The notes under the pieces: generated by a model
What the model was told of the DNA's origin: nothing
The model's input: the letters and a program-made list of their open reading frames with translations, nothing else
Databases searched by the model: none
Part shown: positions 36,401-48,472 of the stretch, in pieces
Layout: each line of letters starts with the position of its first letter
How positions within the stretch are numbered: the stretch's first letter is position 1
Made by a program: the position numbers and the translations under genes
Assembly: GCA_021464245.1 (NCBI GenBank)
Contig: JADCRB010000074.1
Location: 923,020-987,019, forward strand
From: Carallia brachiata
Lineage: Eukaryota; Streptophyta; Magnoliopsida; Malpighiales; Rhizophoraceae
Direction of reading: 5' to 3'
DNA length: 64,000 bases

Positions 36401-38402
36401 CTATGTATTTCTGCACTGATACTGCATCTTTTGCTTTCTCAATGGTCCATTTATTCTGTTAAATTAGCTAATGGAATTTATCCAGAATCTCTATATGACA
36501 GATAAATTTTGGAGTATCTTTAGCTGAAGGTCTCTCCATTGCTCAATTATTTTGTGATCAATTATGTTATGCTGTGTAGTCCCAAATTAATTCATTGTTC
36601 AAATGTAGGTGATTGACAAGCCAGACGCTGTTAATTTGGATGTTGTTACAGGAGATGTCAAATTTTGTGACATCTCATTTGGCTATGGGGATAATAGACC
36701 TCTTGTTTTGGATGGTCTTAACCTTCATATTGAAGCTGGGGAGATAGTTGCTCTTGTTGGGCCATCTGGAGGTGGAAAGACAACACTCATGAAGTTGCTT
36801 CTTCGGCTTTATGATCCTTTATCTGGTTAGCCACTAGAATTATGATTTTGTCTTGTTCCTCAACAATGGCCTATTTACCATTGGGCCTAGGATGTTTATG
36901 TGGTACTCTTTTTGTCAACAGGTTGTGTACTTGTTGACAATCAGAACATAACAAGTATTCGACTGGAGAGTTTGAGGAGGCATGTTGGTCTGGTTTCCCA
37001 GGACATTGTGAGTTGGCTCCAAACTAATTTTCATTACGAGTTGCATTTATTTTTTTCTTCCATCCTTTTGTTTTCTTTTTTCCCTTGGGAAGGAAGGGCT
37101 GAAATATTTCCAGCTTAAATTTCTTATGTGTATCATACCATGGTGGGAGTTGTCTGGATGCTTTGTTATCAAAATGTTTTCCCGCATTGCAGTGATTGGA
37201 GATCTGGTTGTGCTTGGAAATGTCTTCAAATGGCCCATTAGACTAACTTCTTGCATTTGTCTTAGACACTTTTTTCAGGAACAGTGGCTGAAAACATTGG
37301 ATATAGGGATCTCATGACCAATAGACATGGACAAGGTTCGGCTGGCAGCAATAACTGCCAATGCTGATGAATTTATCAGAAAGCTTCCTAAAGGTTACAA
37401 CACAAAAATTGGACCAAGAGGCTCAAGTTTAAGTGGGGGGCAGAAGCAAAGGTGATGCTCTCAATGTGAAGTATTTGTAACAGCATGCTAATTGACTCGT
37501 CAATTGAGAAAATCTAATTTTGTGCTATTGTTTGAGGAAATAATTGTTTGCTTAAGACCTCCAGTTGAGTGTGAAGACATATTATGCTCCCCTTTTTGTG
37601 GTTGCTCAAAGTATTAAACATGCAGGCTGGCTATTGCTAGGGCGCTCTATCAAGATTCCTCTATATTGATTTTGGATGAAGCAACTTCTGCTCTAGATAG
37701 CAGGTCTGAGTTATTGGTCAGACATGCCCTGGAACGCTTAATGGGAAATCATACCGTAAGTATGACTGCACATTGTTTCTGTTTCAGGATCTGTTGAATA
37801 TTACAAGTAATATGTTTTTGGATGACTATGTATTATTTTGGCCTTTCTTTTTTCTTTCGGTTATAGTACAAAAAGTATGAAGAACATGGTTTGTCGTACT
37901 GTAGTGGGCTTGTGAGCAGTAAGCTAAATTAAATTATATGCATTGTCACCGCATGTTTGTGTGAATAGTGATTGTAGCAAGAGTGCTCGTTTAACCTTTA
38001 TCACCCTTTCTCCAAAAAAAAAAAAGAAAGAAAAGCCTTTATCACCCTCGTTTTGGCAACAAATTGGGAATCATTTATTTCCGTCTTAGAAAAAGCCAAT
38101 AGATTCCTATTTACTTCAAGATATGTGTTGTGATCGCTGCATTCTCCTTAATTCACTTGTACACGGCCACCTCGTTCATGAATGTGTGTGCAGTATAGAA
38201 TTGTGTTACACTGCATTGCTTTGACTTGTGACATAATAAAGTGAATGTGATGTAGATGCTAGTTATTGCACATCGGCTGGAGACAATCTCAATGGCGAAC
38301 CGAGTATTCCTACTAGAAGATGGAAAACTTCAGGAGCTGACCCGTTCGACCCTTTTGGATGGTCATCACAAATCATTGGCACCGAATGGCCTTGCGATTT
38401 GA
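33434..38402 (+). CDS. ABCB29: ABC transporter B family half transporter, ABCB29-like, plastid-type
   Basis: Ten exons: 33434-34083, 34189-34275, 34388-34495, 34776-35042, 35470-35553, 36609-36825, 36922-37007, 37266-37451, 37626-37755, 38256-38402; about 654 residues once frame is allowed for. The N-terminus is rich in Ser, Pro and Lys and poor in acids, like a transit peptide. The membrane domain follows ([55 protein letters not shown]). The nucleotide-binding domain has Walker [10 protein letters not shown], signature LSGGQKQR, Walker [14 protein letters not shown] and the His loop IAHRL. A half transporter must dimerise; the substrate is unknown. Two frame breaks exist. In exon 1, near 33820, [11 protein letters not shown] needs one more base (650 nt, expected 651). 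In exon 8, near 37318-37326, YRDLMTN/DMDKV differs by two missing bases or one extra. All other exon phases agree. Confidence 0.9.
37995..38048. mobile_element. Tiny poly(A) insertion with 13-bp direct repeats
   Basis: CCTTTATCACCCT is present at 37995-38007 and 38036-38048. Between them lies only 28 nt: TTCTCC, then an A12 run and A/G-rich bases. It lies in the last intron of the ABCB29-like gene and looks like an extremely 5'-truncated retroposon. Confidence 0.45.
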
Positions 38403-39986
38403 AGCTGAGGGCACATTGCCTGAGTTGGCGGGTATATATATGTGCAGAGCCATGGAAAGTCTATGATAAACTACACGTCGATTTTCCAATGCTGCAGTTC
38501 CACAATGTGGCCGGCATAACTTCAGCCATCACCTGCAGAATATTCGTAGAATTCTTCCAAAGCAGTAGCGAAATTATTCGTCATAATGTATGCTTTATAC
38601 GTGATATTTTTTCATTCTTCCAGGGATAGAAGCAAGGAGGCAAGATATCTCTCTCTGGCTCTCTCCGGTTCATGGAGTTCGTCTTCGCTTTCTTGTGTTT
38701 TCTTTAGGTCTAGTAAATTCATAGAAGCTTGGACTGTGTTATACTGTTGTAATGGCAATTTAATAAATGATATTTTATGGTGTATTCTTTAGTATAACTG
38801 TTTGATATAGCAACCATTGGTGCATTATTTCAATTTTTTTTCCGCATGCCTCCAAATTTGAATCCAAATGCAGCATTAAAAGATAGAACCACAATTACAA
38901 AGATTTATATCGAAATTTAATTGAGATGGAACTTCAATGGTTAAAACCAATGTTCCTTCCACCCTCCGTTACTTTTCACTTATACGAAAACGCTCTATTT
39001 GGTTAGAACAGTTAGTTTGTTAGTATTATTTCTACATCTTTGCTAAATCTTTTTTTTTTTGTTTTTAAATTATAATATGTGTTATAACTTTTTTCGAGAT
39101 AAAAAAAAAAAAAACACTATTTTTTTCTTTAAAATATTATATGATTCAAATGATGGGCGCCAGAAAAATATTATTAGTAATAAAGCAAATAAAGTTTAAC
39201 CAAAAAGGCGGGAAAAATATTGAAAGCTTTGGAATCTGGCGCTCAAAATCCAAAACCCCTAATATCCGAAGCACAGAAAAGAAAAAACAAACCAAAAGCC
39301 TTTTTCACATCGTCTCTCTCGCTTGCTCTCGCTTGCTCGCACGCTCGCTCGTTCGCTGGTTTCGCGTTGACGACATTACAATCACTTGCAATCTGTTTGA
39401 GGTAACCTGTTATGCTTCTGGATCCTGTTATTCGAGTAGAAAATCTGATCGTTTAGGGTTTAGACAGTTTACTGAAACTGAAATTCTGATTTCGATTAGA
39501 TTTATATTTTGCATATTCATCATTTCATTCAATGAAATCATAAGTTCACCGTGCTGTTTAGGTGAAACACCATCTTGTTCCTAACTTTAGGTTCCTTATT
39601 GATCAGATGTACGCTGTGTGTTATGCGTCGAGTGCGTTTTTTGTTCGTGTTTCTTTGAAATTTTTTAATTTCTTTATGGTAAGTGATATTGATGGCATTA
39701 TGTTTACTAGGAGGCCCAATTTCTGTTAGTTTTTGCGATTAGATGAGCTAATTTGTAGTTATATATAACATAGCTGATGATAGAGGAGAATAGGAGGGAG
39801 GCCCTCTGGAGATTTTATTGTTGGTAGAGTGAGGGTGAGTTTTGAATGTTAAACAGGCAGTAAATTGAATAGCAATTTATTTGATATTTGGTTTGATCTG
39901 TGTTATTGTGTATTTCGTGCAAGTGGGAGCTCGCATTGATGTGGGTGTAATGTATGATTCAGTTCCCTTTTCTGTATTTTCCAGAC
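38403..39986. other. Intergenic and 5' UTR of the RPA subunit gene
   Basis: ABCB29-like 3' UTR to about 38800, AT-rich DNA, then the RPA promoter with E2F-like sites (39150-39240) and a CTCG-rich leader (39310-39401). A probable 5'-UTR intron runs from a GTAACC donor at 39402 to the acceptor CAG ending at 39984, two bases before the start codon. Confidence 0.6.
39208..39215 (-). promoter_or_regulatory. E2F binding site upstream of RPA 14-kDa subunit
   Basis: GCGGGAAA is the exact complement of the plant E2F consensus TTTSSCGC. It is about 100-150 bases upstream of the likely transcribed leader. Two E2F-like GGCGC words are nearby (39153-39162 and 39236-39243). E2F control of replication genes is well established in plants; occupancy here is inferred. 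Confidence 0.6.
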
Positions 39987-40906
39987 ATGGATACATCAAC
40001 ACCTGCTATCTTTGTCAATGGAGCCCTGTTGCCCATGCATGTGCGAAAGAGGGTGCGCACAGTGATTCAAGTTCTGGGATCTGATCGTGGTTCTGTGGTT
40101 GGAAAATCCACGGATGATAATCAGCTAGTAGTTAAAGGCTCTCCACCGGCTGCTCCTCTTACAACTTTCGTTGAGGTTATTGGCATTGCTGACACCGAAA
40201 AATCCATTCAAGCTGAAATATGGACCAACTTTGGGGACTCATTTGGTACGCTATTTTGAACCTATGTCAAATTTTCTTTTTGATGCCACCTAAAGCTTCA
40301 CTGCCTAGTGCCTACTTATTAAAACCAGAGAAAAATTATATTTGCCCCTGCTTCTATATTATCCTTTAAGCATTCTAAATGGCATTTGGACTGACTGTCA
40401 TTTTACATAAGTTTGTATGATGTTCATGATATACAATGCACTGTCTTATCTCATGAATCTTGACTGGGGGCTACCGGACCTAAGATCATTTAGAACTCCA
40501 CCATCTTTGCCAACAGATGGGGAATTTTATCTTTAAATAGTTGAGAAGTGCATGATCTTGGTTTGCTGATATAAGGTTGAAAAGATTAAGTGGTTTAGCT
40601 TCATCTTCATCATTATTCGTGATGTTTGATGATTCAATTCTCACCCAAATGTCGTAGTTGTGCTTTTAGAAATGGATAAAGCTGATTTGCCATCTATCTG
40701 TTCTTTTTATTGCTCAGTGTTGATAGATGAAGAGGTCATTCCCTTACTTCAACATCCATTTGTATCACTCATATGTTGAACAATACTTGAATTTTTGGTC
40801 TCAATAATATTCCTATAAAACTGTTCTCCTTATTGTGGCAGATACACTCTCCTACAATCAACTTTGTGAGCTCGCAAATGGGGAATATCAGCATTTGTTC
40901 CTCTGA
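39987..40906 (+). CDS. RPA3: Replication protein A 14-kDa subunit (RPA3)
   Basis: Two coding exons, 39987-40245 and 40842-40906 (324 nt), encode 107 residues. The start MDTSTPAIFVNGALLPMHV sits directly after the 5'-UTR intron acceptor. The protein is a single OB fold of the RPA3 family: VRTVIQVLGSDRGSVVGKST, TTFVEVIGIADTEKSIQAEI and the C-terminal helix YNQLCELANGEYQHLFL. The length matches plant RPA3 (about 105-110 residues). It is the small core subunit of the RPA heterotrimer that binds single-stranded DNA in replication, repair and recombination in the nucleus. The phase across the intron is exact (TTTG|GTACGC, GTGGCAG|AT). The upstream E2F site suits expression at the G1/S transition. 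Confidence 0.92.
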
Positions 40907-43236
40907 GGTACATTAATTTGTGTTGAAGCTGGGAGATGATATGGACCCATGATGTAACTAGGTGGGACATGATGATGAATTCAGTCATGCAGTTTTGATA
41001 CTGTCTTCAAAACTTTAAAAACTTCTTTAAAGATGTGTTTTACCCTCTGGTAATCCATCGGTGACGTAGGCGGTAGTTAGAGCTCATGTTTTGCTATGTA
41101 CTTACTTTTCTAGACATATCTTTAATTTTCTTGGCTGAACATCTTCTCCGGTCTGGATGAATTCTGTAAAGTTTGAAGCGTTGAGATTTACTATAGAATC
41201 TTTGGCTTCACCAAAATATTGGAAACTAGTGTGCTGTTTGGCTCATGTTAACTGATTCTCATCGGCAAGTGTGTTCAGGACCACAGAAGAGAGGAGTGAA
41301 AAGAAAAACTGTACCGTATCCTCCAATATATTAGGCCCAGACGTAGTAGTGGAAAGAGAATTGGAACTTGGAAGCGTAGAACAGATGTGAGGACTAAGAA
41401 CATATGCAATGTCATGACCATAACGCTCAGTTTGGAGTGGAGAGAAAAGGGGAAAAAGAAAGGGAGAAGAAAGAAAATTAGGGTGGAAGCGACTTTAATT
41501 CTGTTTGGACTGCAATCGCAGTGAGGAGAGAAAGAAAGGCAAGCGAAAATGAGAAGAAAATTGTCTGGAATCGTACTGTACAGAAATTCACTCCAAAATG
41601 GAAAGAAATAGGGAGAAAGTGTGGTTGTCAACTCCATTAACACAATGAAATGACTGAAAAACTCAAACATCTTTTTGAAGCATTGAGAAGAGAAATTGTT
41701 GTCAGCACCATTGTCAGACAACCCATCACATATATAATTACCATTGATTATAAAAACATGAGCTAATTGTAGATTTAAGATTTTCGAAAAAAAAAAAATC
41801 ATTAGTTATAAAATCGTAAGTCAATTGTGACTAAATTGAAAGGTATATTTGTTATTTATAATTAAAAAACTTTCTTTCTCTCTACTTTTTTCTTATATTC
41901 AAATATATATATTTTTTTTTTTCTTTCCTTACATTTTTTTTATTATTCCAAACAATATAAGAAAAAATTACATTCTATCTTCCTACTTTCTTTTTTATCA
42001 CTTTTTTTTTCCCTACTTTCTCTTCCCACCGCCTTTGTATTTCAAACAGAGTGTAAATGCCAGTCAACCAGCGGCGATTCGCAATCAAACTTGACCTCCT
42101 TGGTGAAGTACAGTCCTCAATATAAATTCCAAAAGCTCGCAAAAATAACAGGGCCATCATATAGCGGTTAAAATTATATTCTCCACAATTGTAAGAATTT
42201 TCAAAAGGAACCAGAGGGATTTGAAAATAAAAATAAAAACTGTTCTTTCCCATGTACCCTAGAAAAGAAAAGAAAAAAACTATAATCCTTTTTCTTATAT
42301 CTATATTATTGTCCATCTTCATTAATTACTACAATTATTATCATTAGAAAGTCGTCCTCCTTTTTCTATGAACACTCCACTTCTATGTAGCATGTGGGAT
42401 TTGGATTCTAGATTTAAAGAAAAGGACAGCAAAAACTTCCTTGGATGATGGTTTGGTTGGTTATGCCTATTAGGTTTTGCTTTTAACGTTATGTTTAAAT
42501 TATTAACTGTATCCTTTTATTATTTGCTGTCAATTTTTTCTTCCGCAATAATATTTCTACAAGGAGTGGCATCAATGAGCTTCCATTCATAACAATACTG
42601 AATTTTAATTTACATATTAGATAGATATTACTATAATCATCCTAATTTTAACTTTAGTTAATTTGCCCAATTTTTATATAGATTGATCGTAAATATGGAG
42701 ATTCTCAAATACTTTTATTCCATTTTTAAATAGATCACACTTTTTTTTTCTGAATATCAGAATATATAGTCAGTAATTAGCTTATTTATTTAATATTTAA
42801 TGAATAAAGAGGCCGTAAGTCCAAAATATAACCTGGGCAAGGGATTTGACCGCACTTTTATTAATGGGTTGAATAAATATTGGTAGGTATATACTGAATG
42901 AAATTGAAGTCGTTATGTTTGAAATTAGAACTGATATTTTTGAATCAGTTGTTATTTTTACATTTCAAAAATATCAACCGCAATTTCAAAAATAACAGTT
43001 GTAATTTCATTCAATATAAAATTTTAGGATAAAAATCTCAAAACACAGTAATTATACACTAACGGGTTATGGGAAAAGTCCATTATTTCTTTCTTTCGTT
43101 TATAAAAAAGAAAACGATTGCTGCATCCTATTGGATCCGGTCCCACGTAGCAGTTTAATTCTCTCCCAAATTCCCAGTGATCTTGATAGGAAAGGGAAAG
43201 AGCGCCGACCCAAACAAATTGCTTTTGCAACAGAAA

Positions 43237-43246
43237 TTAGGGTTTT
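43237..43246 (+). promoter_or_regulatory. Telo-box-like element of the hnRNP gene
   Basis: TTAGGGTTTT, the complement of AAACCCTAA, stands about 65 bases before a probable 5'-UTR donor site. It is the same class of element as upstream of SmG. Confidence 0.5.
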
Positions 43247-43317
43247 GCTAAGAGCAACCAGATTTCCTTTTTAACTTGATGCAATCAATATTAAATTAAG
43301 CCGAGCACAGGTAATCT

Positions 43318-43349
43318 CACTCTCTCTCTCTCTCTCTTACTCTCTCTCA
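43318..43349. repeat. CT microsatellite at a 5'-UTR intron start
   Basis: A run of about 16 CT units interrupted by one TTA, just inside the probable 5'-UTR intron, followed by a GT/GC-rich tract (43352-43383). Length polymorphism is likely. Confidence 0.7.
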
Positions 43350-44616
43350 GTGGTGTGCGTGTGCGTGTACGCGTGCGTGTGCATTAGCGGGGATCCTAGC
43401 AATTGATGGAGATTTGGTTTATTTAATCAATATTTGTTTATAATATATGGTGGTAGGCGCAGTCGAATTGTAGGCGAAGTTCTTGGCTTTTTTTTATTTT
43501 TTTTCTCTGATCTCAGCTTCATTTGATTGCTGTTTGGGGGCTTGAATTTATACCTTGACGGGCTAATCGAGTGACAAGCTTCCTTTTTTTTAATTCTTGT
43601 ATTTTGAAAATATTATATATACATCTTAGTCGAGTCCGCCATTTCCTAAGGACCGCGTCTGAAATGTGGTTTATGTCAACCGTTAGTGTCAGCTCTTTTG
43701 AGTTTTAAGATAGTGTAGGTCAAGGGTTCGCAAATGCAAGAAGAAAGATGGTACGAAATTATATCGAGTTAAGCATGCCTGATGAAAATGCCGGTGATTG
43801 GGCACGAATGTGGCTCGGGAAGAAGGGGGCCAGGGGGGAGAAGGTTGTGAAAAAGGCATAAAAACTTGAGTTATTGGTATGCTTCAAAAAGGTTATATGG
43901 CGGACTAGGATTTGTAATTCGCATGCTTTTGGATTTTGCAGCTTGGCATAAGATTATTTGAGTTAAGATGGTCAAACAAACTGTTTACGAATTAAAGTGA
44001 ACCTCCTTATGCATCATATCTAAATATTAATTTTTTCAGTCTTGCATTTGATTGGTCGTAAAACTTTCTTGCGGGGATCTTTTCTGTACCATGCATTTTC
44101 TCTTAATTTTGGAGTCGTTTGTTTTGTCATATTATGACCATTGATATTGGTTGTATTATTTCATTTTCTCATTTCTTGTCTTTTCCTTCCTTTTCTGCGT
44201 TTGGTGGACAAAATGTTCCAGATAGATAAACAATTAAACTACCTGTTGATTTTCAGCTGCTGAAACCATCTAATTTGGAGAAATATCACTGCTTCATCGT
44301 ATACATGTTTTAATTTGCACCTGATGAGCATCATCATCCTTTTATCCTCTTGGTTATGATTCATAATTCTCTCTTTGCCTGAACCTTTATTAACTGTTAC
44401 TTTTTCATTATCCATTAATTGAACATCATTCGCATTGCAATTCCTTCGATCCATATCTTATGGCACAAATTCAGTCAAGATTCTCACTCTGCAACTCCAT
44501 TTGGCCTCTCATCCTTTTTCCACCTTTCCCTACTTGTACTCTTCCTTCTGTGAATGCCTCTGGCTGCTGTGCTTCTTTCACAGTTGCCTTGCAAGCTTTT
44601 TTGTTAGATACATAAG

Positions 44617-47600
44617 ATGCCGAGGACAAGGGCAAGTACGACAGGTGCTGATATGTCAGATGTACCTGAAAGGCCTGCAGAGCCTGAAAAGACTTCGGAA
44701 CATGAAGAGCAGGTTGACCTTGATGGTGAAAATGAGCCAGAGGAAACAATTGAGGAAGAGGTTGAGTATGAAGAAGTCGAGGAAGAAGAAGAAGTTGAAG
44801 AGATAGAGGAAGTAGTAGAAGAGGAGGTGGAGGAAGAAGTAGAAGAAGAAGAAGATTTAGAAGAAGAAAGTGAGGAGGCTGCTACTGAGGCTTATGCACA
44901 AAAAGGCTCTGATTGTGAAGAGGAGGAAGACGAAAGGAATAAACATGCTGTGCTTCTTGCGCTTCCTCCACATGGATCAGAGGTGTACCTTGGTGGCATT
45001 CCTCATGATATCGCTGAAGAGGATTTGAGGGGCTTTTGTGAATCCATAGGGGAAGTTGCAGAGGTTAGCGTTAATTTCATTACAAATCTGCAGTGTGCCA
45101 TTTATGGTGAGAAAGACTAACTCTGGATATATCCGGACGACAGGTAAGGATAATGAAGGGAAAAGATTCAAGTGAAGCCAAAGGTTATGCTTTTGTGAGC
45201 TTCAGAACGAAGGAACTGGCTTCCAAGGCTATCAAAGAACTGAATAATACTGAGCTTAAGGTATCACACTGCTGGTTTACCTTCCCAGAAAAAAAAAAAT
45301 GAGCTATGAAGATCATTCTAAGTTTATGCTTGCAATGTTTTATGTGAATTCTTTTGCATCAATGTCTTTTTTTCTCTTTGGCTCTTATGTAGTTTACTTT
45401 GGAAAACCTTCTCAGAGAATGCTAGAGTCTAGGAGTTTTGGTAGTTTACCTTTATTTGAATCTGTCTTCCTTTTTCAGGGTAAAAAGGTAAGGTGTTCAA
45501 CATCTCAAGTCAATCACCGGTTGTTTATAGGTAACATTCCAAGAAATTGGGGAGAGGAAAATATGAAGGAGGTTGTGAATAAGATTGGTCCGGGAGTTAT
45601 TTCCATTGAATTACTAAAGGTGTGCTCTTTAATCTTTTCCACAGCAGGCTTGAAAGGCTATATTATGTTTCTTCTGTTATTAAGATCCTTCACTATGAAA
45701 CACAGCCATAGTGGTAGCTTAAGTTTTGAGTTATTCCTTGAAACACATTTGTTCATTGTAATTGTTAAGTTTCACAGGATCCACAGAATTCCAGTCGAAA
45801 TCGTGGTTTCGCTTTCATCGAGTACTATAATCACACATGTGCAGAATATTCAAGGAAAAAGATGTCAAATTCAAATTTTAAACTGGATGATAACTCTCCA
45901 ACAGTGAGCTGGGCAGACCCTAGAAATGCAGGATCTTCTGCAGCTTCTCAGGTGTTCTACACTATAATATCTTCTTTAGATTGATTCCCTTTTCCTGTGG
46001 ATCACACTATATTTTCTTCCTTTATATTGTTGAAGTCTTGTTGCTTGTTTTTTCTAATTAATATTTATGCCAAATAGCATGGTTTGCGTAGGTACTGTTA
46101 CGTTTTCTCTGCACCTCAGTTTCTTTAAGGTCAATTATACTGTGTCAGGGAATGCTTTTGCATGTTTGTGACCTTTACGTTCATGGCCATGGTTATGACT
46201 TGTGTAAAAAAGAATTGAGTCCCAACGTGTATAATAGGTAGCTTATCACTTGCGATCGAAATTTTTAGTTGCTTTGGACCTTCTCTCATTCAAGATTGTT
46301 GCTTTTATGCTGTAGCATACTACAGCCATATCTCTTGTACGGTTCCTTTTCAACTGTTAAAGGTTCTTGAAAAATGTCTTCTGCTTTGCCGCAGGTTAAG
46401 GCTGTGTATGTCAAGAATCTCCCAAAAGATATTACTCAGGAGCGTTTAAGGCAGCTATTTGAACACCATGGAAAAGTTACAAAAGTGGTTCTTCCACCTG
46501 CAAAAGCAGGACATGAAGAGAGCAGATATGGTTTTGTGCATTTTGCTGAGAGGTCAAGTGTTATGAAGGCATTGAAGAATACAGAGAAATATGAAATTGA
46601 TGGTAACTTTTCGCTATTATTTTTAAGGTCTCTTATGCTTTTGTTCCACTGTACCCAGTATGGATTCTTTAAAAGAGAATCTGCTGTTTGGCAGGTCAAG
46701 TATTGGATTGCTCTCTTGCAAAGCCTCATGCTGAACAGAAGTCCTCTGCAGGGCCAAGTTCACAGAAGCCAATCTTCCCCCCGGCTTATCCACCTCGCCT
46801 TGGTTATGGTTTGGTTGGGAGTCCTTATGGTGCTCTGGGGGCTGGTTATGGTGCTGCTGGCATCGCTCAAGTAAGATGGTTACTTCCTCAATCTCTGCCC
46901 CTCTCTCCCTATGCCCCTGATAGCACAAATGCATACTTATGCTTGTTTGCTCGAGCTATATGTGGTTTAGGAAGAAACTTGATGAAAATATTGTTGGACT
47001 AAAAATTTGAGTTATGCAATTCTTTTGAATTTTTGATGGGCTCTTCAAAGATTTAATTCACAATTCCTCTTTCAAAGACAGATGATTGGGTTATTCTGTT
47101 GCTCTCAGACCTTATCTCACTTGCATGAACATATTTTGTTTTATTATTCATGCCTTCGTTTCAAGTAACTCAGACAAAACAAAACAAAAAAAACATGGAT
47201 TTGGTGTTTGATTTTGGATCGTTGACTAAGAATCTAAAATGATGGCTTTGTGGGCTTAATTTGAAATGGCATCATTTAGTATGATGGAAACTGGCCCGGA
47301 CATCAACCCCAGTAGCGGATCGGAGTCACTAGGTTCTTGATCGAATCAGCTAGTCAAGGATATTTAATGTCTTTATGATATTTATGTTTATATCTTGTAT
47401 TTATTCATATTGAACTTAATTTTATGAACTGTAAGTGAATGCAAACTCTTTTCTTGTAATTATATCAACAAAATTGCACTTAATATATGTAGTGAGAAAT
47501 CTAAAGTAAAATATTTTTTGATTGAATTAATATTTCAGTTTGTTATTTTAAATATTTAAGTTTAGATTTAAGTGTTCTTTGTGCTAAAATATTTTGATAT

Positions 47601-48472
47601 AAAGTTCAAAGTAAAAAATTAAAAAAGGAAAAGCCATTCTAGGTGAATGCTGGGTTTGACTAGTTCAATCCTAGTCAAAGGACCATTTGGGTTTTTTACG
47701 GATCTGGCCCGGTTTGGGGTTCAGTTCACAGGGCTGGGTCGGGTTCCATAACGCTAGATCGGGGGTACTTTTTTTATATTTTTTTGAAACCATTTCCTTT
47801 TTGTTGGAATAAATTTTTTAGTTTGACAAGCAATAATTTGGGAAAATAGTGTATAAGACTAGTACTTGAACCATTCACTGTTTTGGCAAGTGCAACCGTT
47901 AACGGCTTAATTTTTTTTTTCTTTTTGGCAATGAAAGATTGTGCATATAGATATGTTTGCAATTTTCCGATTGAGTTAGTTTATTAATAGCAATGCAAAA
48001 TCCTGCAGCCAGTGATCTATGGGGGCGGACCAACTCCTGCTGGTATGGCAATGATGCCGATGCTTTTGCCTGATGGAAGGATTGGATATATTCTGTAAGT
48101 TTCATTTTGTTACAATTGCTGTCGATATCAATGGCAACTTAGAGGCACGAAAATAGGGCATCGGACTGTCTTGTGTTTTTATTACTACATATCAGGATTT
48201 GCATTTATCTGCACGCATGCATGGTGGTGTTTTTCTTTTTTAGCAGTTTTAGAATGCACCAACCTTTATCATGATTTGTTGTTGTATCGTGTTTACTATT
48301 GTTATTTATTAATTGAATCTGTAGGCAACAGCCTGGAATGCAATCCCATTCAGCTCTGCCACCCCCTCGTGGTGGCAGGGGCAGCGGCAGGGGTAGTGGT
48401 TCTGGTAGTTCGAATGGTGGAAGGCGAGGCAATGACAGTAGTCGTGGCCACAGCCGATATAACCCATACTGA
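44617..48472 (+). CDS. hnRNP Q-like protein with three RRMs (LIF2 family)
   Basis: Eight exons (44617-45063, 45144-45260, 45479-45619, 45778-45951, 46395-46602, 46695-46870, 48009-48094, 48325-48472) give 1497 nt and 498 residues, all phases consistent. The N-terminus is a strongly acidic, Glu-rich tract (about residues 28-105). RRM1 (VYLGGI at 123; KGYAFVSF at 162), RRM2 (LFIGNI at 203; RGFAFIEY at 244) and RRM3 (VYVKNL at 297; RYGFVHF at 337) follow. A Gly/Tyr/Pro-rich tail ends in an RG/SG-rich segment. This is the layout of animal hnRNP R/Q and of plant LIF2, a nuclear RNA-binding protein that interacts with the Polycomb-associated protein LHP1 and affects flowering and stress genes. The LIF2-like role is inferred from domain order and tail motifs (MLLPDGRIGYILQQPGM). 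Intron 6 is long (1.1 kb). Confidence 0.93.
46871..48008 (+). other. Long intron of the hnRNP gene, possibly holding an old insertion
   Basis: At 1138 bases this is by far the longest intron of the gene. Between about 47290 and 47770 are GC-richer blocks with repeated GGCCCGG, CTAGTCAA and GGATC words around AT-rich DNA, unlike the neighbouring introns. This suggests a degraded transposon; no clear ends found. Confidence 0.3.

Larger units (their letters stand above)
40907..44616. other. Long intergenic region and leader of the hnRNP gene
   Basis: RPA3 3' UTR to about 41230. About 41430-42055 is a purine-rich block followed by a pyrimidine-rich block, ending in CAGTTTGGAGTGG-like and TTTCAAACAGAGTG sequences in inverted sense. 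It is possibly a diverged short transposon; a 175-residue minus-strand open frame inside it is low-complexity. From about 43130 the hnRNP promoter begins, with a telo-box at 43237-43246 and a CT repeat at 43318-43349. A 5'-UTR intron likely starts at 43311 (CAG|GTAATC). Confidence 0.5.

Noticed and set aside
41275..41802. 175-residue minus-strand open frame
   Set aside because: Phe/Ser/Leu-rich low-complexity translation of a purine-rich block, with no motif; better explained as part of a decayed repeat.
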